A DNA stretch of 64,000 nt, from contig CM041203.1 in the NCBI GenBank assembly GCA_023078555.1, positions 5,478,538 through 5,542,537 of the forward strand. Reading direction: 5' to 3'. The translations under genes were made by a program, and so were the position numbers. The notes below the pieces were generated by a model, which did not search any database, was not told where the DNA came from, and saw only the letters and a program-made list of their open reading frames with translations. Origin of the DNA: Ulva prolifera (lineage: Eukaryota; Chlorophyta; Ulvophyceae; Ulvales; Ulvaceae). Below, one piece after another: positions 59,693 to 64,000 of this stretch (position 1 is its first letter; every line of letters starts with the position of its first letter).

Positions 59693-60510
59693 TTGGTGGG
59701 GGGCTTGGGGCTGTGTGTGATTGCAATCTCGTTTCCCTGACGTGCGGTTGAGCCTTGATTTGTTGGGCGTATGGATGCAGTCATTCTGTGCAGTCGATGC
59801 TGGTTTCCCAGTGTCTGATGATGGTCCTTGGGGTATTAACGAAGGCCACCTGTTGGCATGCTGTACCTCAGTACATATGTGACAGATCGGCTGCGTGAGC
59901 CTGGGTATCAAATGTGGAGCTTTTCTTAGGCCCCTACAGATGTACTCAATAGACTGCGAACCCGCTACCCTTCGTCCTGCATATTATAGCTGATGCGTAT
60001 CGTTTCTGTATTGTCGAGAGTACAAACTGTCCAAAATGTGACATGGTACAAGTAATCCTATCGCCAATATACAGGTTCAGCACTCAGTGTACAATGTATC
60101 CGTTGTAACGGTAGGCAGTCAACCACCCTAGGTCGAGATTTGACATGTCTACCTCAACATGTAGCCCCTTCGCCAAAGGGACCCTGTGGCCACCGCCCCA
60201 TGGTCTCCGCGTTCCTACAACCTACAGTAGCAGTGGCACATACAGGATCCCTGCCACCTGACTGGCGAGCACACCACCTGCTGCTTGGCTATGACTGTGA
60301 TCCTACCGGCGATGATGTCCACGTCTACATGACTCAGCGACGCAGTTGCAGGTTCTTGGCCATTAACTGGTTGTATTGCCTGCAGATTGTTTTGACGTGC
60401 GGCTTTGCTTCCTCCATGAAGGCGTCAAAACTCGCTTGGAGATACCACAGCCTGCAGTCAGGTAGTTCCTAGTGTGAGACGTTTTTGATATTGCGGCGTT
60501 GCGGCGGGGT

Positions 60511-60545
<35 letters not shown>
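60511..60545 (+). repeat. Poly-G tract (35 G)
   Basis: Thirty-five uninterrupted G residues on the + strand, preceded by GGCGGGGT. Confidence 0.97.
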
Positions 60546-60599
60546 CGGTGCTCTCCCGAGGTTCTGAATACGTAATGGGACTGCTACCCCTGTGGAACC

Positions 60600-63500
60600 C
60601 TACTGCGCCGAGATGCATCGAGGGAAACAGATAGCCCTGCTCATCACAGTTGGGTGTGGAGGTGCATACCTCAACTCTTCTTCGGACTTGTCTGAAAAGG
60701 GCGGAGACTGGAGGTGGCGGTCCCATCTCGCGTCGGCTAGAATGTTGGTGGCATCCTCCGCGGATAGGTGGCCCAGCACATCGCCACCTCTCCCACCCCG
60801 GTGCCACTCTTGTATGAGTGCCCGGGTTACGAGGATACGGTACAAAACCGCGTGTTGCACGCTGATGCGCTTTGTGCGAACAATGACCCTTCGAGTCACT
60901 TCCACGCCGTGCTGATCACTGCGCACCATGTTCCCCCCCTCCTGTCGCATCTCGCTCACAGCCTGGCATACCGCGTCGGCCATTAAAGCTGTGTAGACCC
61001 CGCAGTCGTGGCCGTTCGGTTGCTGCGGGACTCCGGCGACCTGTACTCCACAGTGGGGTCTGGTGGGGGACTGAGGTGACATCGGGTAACTGATGCAACG
61101 TACGGTCCATTACGATGGTACGGCCCAGTGGGGTGCTGTCAGGGGTGGGGCCGGGATGCGGATTGTTAACGGGGCTACAAGGTCATTTGATGCTTCATCC
61201 GACTCGCTGTACGCAGATTTCAGGGACTGCTAGGCCTCGTTCTAAGCAGCGTGTATAACAGTGAGATTCGAACCTTCGTCAACTTCAGCATTATCCTCGC
61301 CGTAGCTTTTGTCGGTCGGGTGACCAATCTCAGGTTGTGTCGCCGGCTCTGTCCTGCCGGCAGTGACTGGGGCTTTGGGGGGGGGGTTGGCATTAGCGGG
61401 GGCCCTGCCCTCCGCCTTGTCGAGAGCCCTGCACAGGGCCTCGCTTAGGGCGTCCTGCACCCGCTCAGCTGTGCCCGGCCCGGCTTCCGTAAAGCTGTCA
61501 AAAAATAACATACTCGGGGTATTGTCTTGTAGCATGAGCCCTGCATCAAGCCGACACAATGCGCGTTGACAGTCAGGGGCCTCCCCGCCGGGTGAGAGGA
61601 CGATATGCCCACCTAACACTCTGCACAGGCATGGTCAGCCGAGGGAGCGTACATGGATGCCATACGACAGCCAGCGCCCATTGGCCGTTCCGCGGGACTG
61701 GGACGAGGATACATTCGTGTTCGAATGCATGAGCTCCGTGCAGCCAGCTCCCCAAGGCGACGGTGCGGCTATCAGTCCATTCTGCTCCCGAATCCCCAAT
61801 GCACACCCTAGCCATGTTCTGGCTGGGCACGGCGATGACACCCCCACCTGCCAGCTGCACACATCTAGCGCACGCATAATCTACGTGGGGCGACTCCAGC
61901 CACTCCTCGGGCCAGCCTCTCCCGAGGGTTTCCAAGCTCACTACCACAAATACCCTAGCTTCCCCGAAGTGACCCAGCTGCACCGACACTCCCCCCGTCG
62001 GTGGAGATGGCTCGTCGTCTTCGCCGGAGGAAATCTCCGTCGCTGGTTCCCCCTCATGCAACTGTACGGCGCCAGCTCCTGGAGCACTGGGCGACCACAG
62101 CTGCTTCAGTTTCGCCCGAGGCTTGGCTGGCAGGTTTGAAACCCACGCCGGAGGATCAGGCGAAGGCGGGGCCAGATGTGCGACGGACAACACCCCGCCA
62201 CCTTCAGCCATGGTAGCAGCATCTCGGCCGGCCGCTCCCGGGTGGGGGGCAGGCAACCTCGGCCCCACCAGTCCGGGGGTAGCCCCGGACGGGTCGGCGT
62301 GTGGCTGCGCCGTGGGGTCTGCCCCGCCGGGGATGGGGGTGGCCGCGCTGTACCCGGCCGCGTTGGGGGGAATGGGGCCAGGCCCGGCAGACGGGCCCGC
62401 GCCCGCTACCACCCTTCCACCAGGGTGGTGGGGGGCGTCGCTGTGACTGTCGTCCTCTCCTGCTGCTGGGAGAGGCTCTGTGTTGGACGCACCTGGCAGC
62501 ACAGACTCCTTGGGCGCGGGCGGGGCGGCCTGTGATGGAGCGAGGCCCTCTATCGGTGGGGGCAGACATCCGGTGGTCCTGGAGGGTGGGGAGGCAGGGG
62601 CCTTTAGGGTGCCGGGCTGTAGTTGCTCAGGCGGCTCTGCTGTCTGGGGCCCCCCATCGGCCCGGGGGTTCGCGTGCTCCCCCCCTTCGGCTGGCTGACT
62701 TCCCAAGGCCCGCTCTACTGCGGCAGCACCCCCTCGCCTGCCAAGATGGCCCCCCCTTCGTGGCTGTGCTGGCTGTTGTAGGCTCTGCCCACGGCTAAGG
62801 GCATGCCCCCCCCGAACCGGCCTCCCCCCGTGCCGCCAGAGCCGCTGCCCACGCCCTCCCCTGGCCCCGCCCTCCGATGCACTGCCGACGCTGGAATCAG
62901 CCTGCACCGAAGCACGGTCCTCCTCGGGTCCCGGGGATATGGCGTGCCTCGGAACTACCACCGGACTCGAGCGAGCGGCGTCCCCCAGATCGATCTGCAA
63001 CGCCATCAGCGGTGCCTGTAGCGGGGACTCCGTTACCGCAGCCGCTGGCCACTTCGGTACCGGATTCCGCGGAGCCGTGGACTCCCGCTCTACCCATTCC
63101 TTTATCCTCGCTGTCCCGCCTGTGAGCAGCACACGCTCGCGGGCGCCGCCGACATCCTCCGCCACTCCCACCGTGTCCTGGCACGATCTATACAACACAA
63201 TCTCAGGGGGCTCGCACGGGGCCTCGGTACGGACTGCGCGCTCGAACGCGAGTGCTCGAAGGTCATGCCACAAGGACACCATCTTCCATTCTACGTAGGA
63301 GTCGTTGTCCGTCGGGGACACTGCGTCTTCCGCTTCTTTCATCGCCTGTATCGAATCAAGGTACGTCTCCAGCCCATCCCCTCCGGCAGCTACCACACAT
63401 CCCACCATGGTAATATCTACTGCTGTAAGAACGTAGCCAAGACCCATGAGATCGACGGGGAATCCCGGGTCCCGGCCGCATAGCGATATCTCAGGGATGG

Positions 63501-64000
63501 GTTGCCCAGGCGTCCACTTCCCTCTCTCTGCGGCCTCCACGAATCGATAGAAAGACTTCTCATACGACTCATGACTGTTCAAGTTAGCTAGCAATGTCCG
63601 TAAGGCCCCATCCGATATCATACTTGCACACGACAACAGTACTCTGATATTCACCGCGAATTGAAACCTCACTCCTTCGTCAATTTCAACATAGACTGGC
63701 AAAGACGATTGCACAATCATCAGGTAGTATTCTGTGCAATGGAGACGACATGCGCTAGCGATTGCGACGCCGGTGGTCGAAGAAGGCCACATGTGGCTAC
63801 ACGCGCACTGAGTACAGGGACTGGATGAGGCAGGTGACCACCGGTGTACATATGTTGACGCTGAACATGACCCGACTCGGTCCATCTTGGTCCCAAATGA
63901 TCCGTCCCCCAGGGACAGAAGGGATAGCTTACATGACAGCAAAGGTCCTTCACACGGTGCGGCCTGATGCCTTATTGGCAGTCGCCCAATACTGCACACA
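60600..64000 (-). CDS. Large protein with C-terminal Ulp1/SENP-like (C48) cysteine protease domain, 5' end outside window
   Basis: Minus-strand segments: from the window edge to 61653, then 61540 to about 61250, then 61040-60600. The first junction (CAT|GTACGC to GATGCAG|GGCTC) keeps phase, giving LAVVWHPW then LMLQDNTPSMLFFDSF. The order fits the C48 fold: NGQWALAVV (strand that should carry the catalytic His), LFFDSF (catalytic Asp), VPQQPNGHDCGVY (oxyanion Gln and nucleophile Cys). At the His position the sequence has Gln. Before the protease lies a disordered Pro/Gly/Ala stretch of about 300 residues with SSGEDDE, and before that a globular region (residues like VDEGVRFQFAVNIRVLLSC). C48 enzymes remove SUMO-like proteins; related domains also sit in large DNA transposons. 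The donor of the second segment is uncertain. No transposase was found. Confidence 0.65.

Larger units (their letters stand above)
59408..60599. other. Convergent intergenic region with poly-G tracts
   Basis: Lies between the 3' ends of two convergent genes. Two G runs (59676-59692 and 60511-60545) lie here. No gene or recognisable repeat otherwise. Confidence 0.5.

Noticed and set aside
55415-64000. Polinton/Maverick-type element because of the adenain/Ulp1-like protease
   Set aside because: No DNA polymerase B, integrase, packaging ATPase or capsid segment was seen, and the protease reads as a eukaryotic C48 domain at the end of a long multi-exon protein.

Overview
The window looks like nuclear DNA of a GC-rich unicellular eukaryote, most likely a green alga. 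The reasons are GT-AG introns (often starting GTGCGC), a GIY-YIG Penelope-like retroelement of the arrangement known from green algae, abundant GT/CATG simple repeats, and short retroposons ending in TGTAA, which is the chlorophyte polyadenylation signal. The species cannot be named from the sequence. There are no operons and no bacterial signals.

Layout. (1) 1-3.95 kb: a Penelope-like element that looks whole at its 3' end, with a small ORF1, an ORF2 of GIY-YIG nuclease plus reverse transcriptase, and a hammerhead ribozyme near the 3' end. (2) 4.1-34.1 kb: a tandem array of one gene family, FAD-dependent aromatic-ring-type monooxygenases resembling kynurenine 3-monooxygenase (KMO). Four five-exon genes read through in frame with matching intron phases: 6998-10929, 14517-18600, 25102-28326 and 30065/30110-34142. 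Two partial copies hold only exons 4-5 (4102-5058 and 19661-21018). The second partial copy plus its spacer plus the third gene repeat the layout of gene 1 (3' half), spacer and gene 2, so the array grew by duplication of a block of about 10 kb. Exons are homogenised while introns have diverged. The proteins carry an N-terminal FAD-binding fold, the DG and GD motifs, and a C-terminal membrane helix, suggesting a tail-anchored flavoenzyme family. N-termini differ between copies, perhaps giving different cell compartments.

(3) 34.1-50.8 kb: gene-poor and repeat-rich. It holds a 94-bp satellite with two higher-order patterns (39.2-40.65 kb), a 206-bp satellite packed with perfect palindromes (42.7-43.7 kb), a TTCCG-rich island, fold-back structures, AT-rich mini-elements, and many copies of short retroposons (called R1 and R2 here) that end at TGTAA and have 12-20 bp target-site duplications. 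(4) 50.85-52.0 kb: a two-exon gene for a secreted cysteine-rich protein. (5) 55.4-64.0 kb: two convergent multi-exon genes. The left one (+) is unrecognised, with a long disordered region. The right one (-), open at the window edge, ends in a Ulp1/SENP-type (C48) cysteine protease domain in which Gln stands where the catalytic His is expected.

Exon boundaries were set by hand from splice sites, reading phase and agreement between paralogues. Those of the monooxygenases are strong. Those of the 55-64 kb genes are partly tentative.
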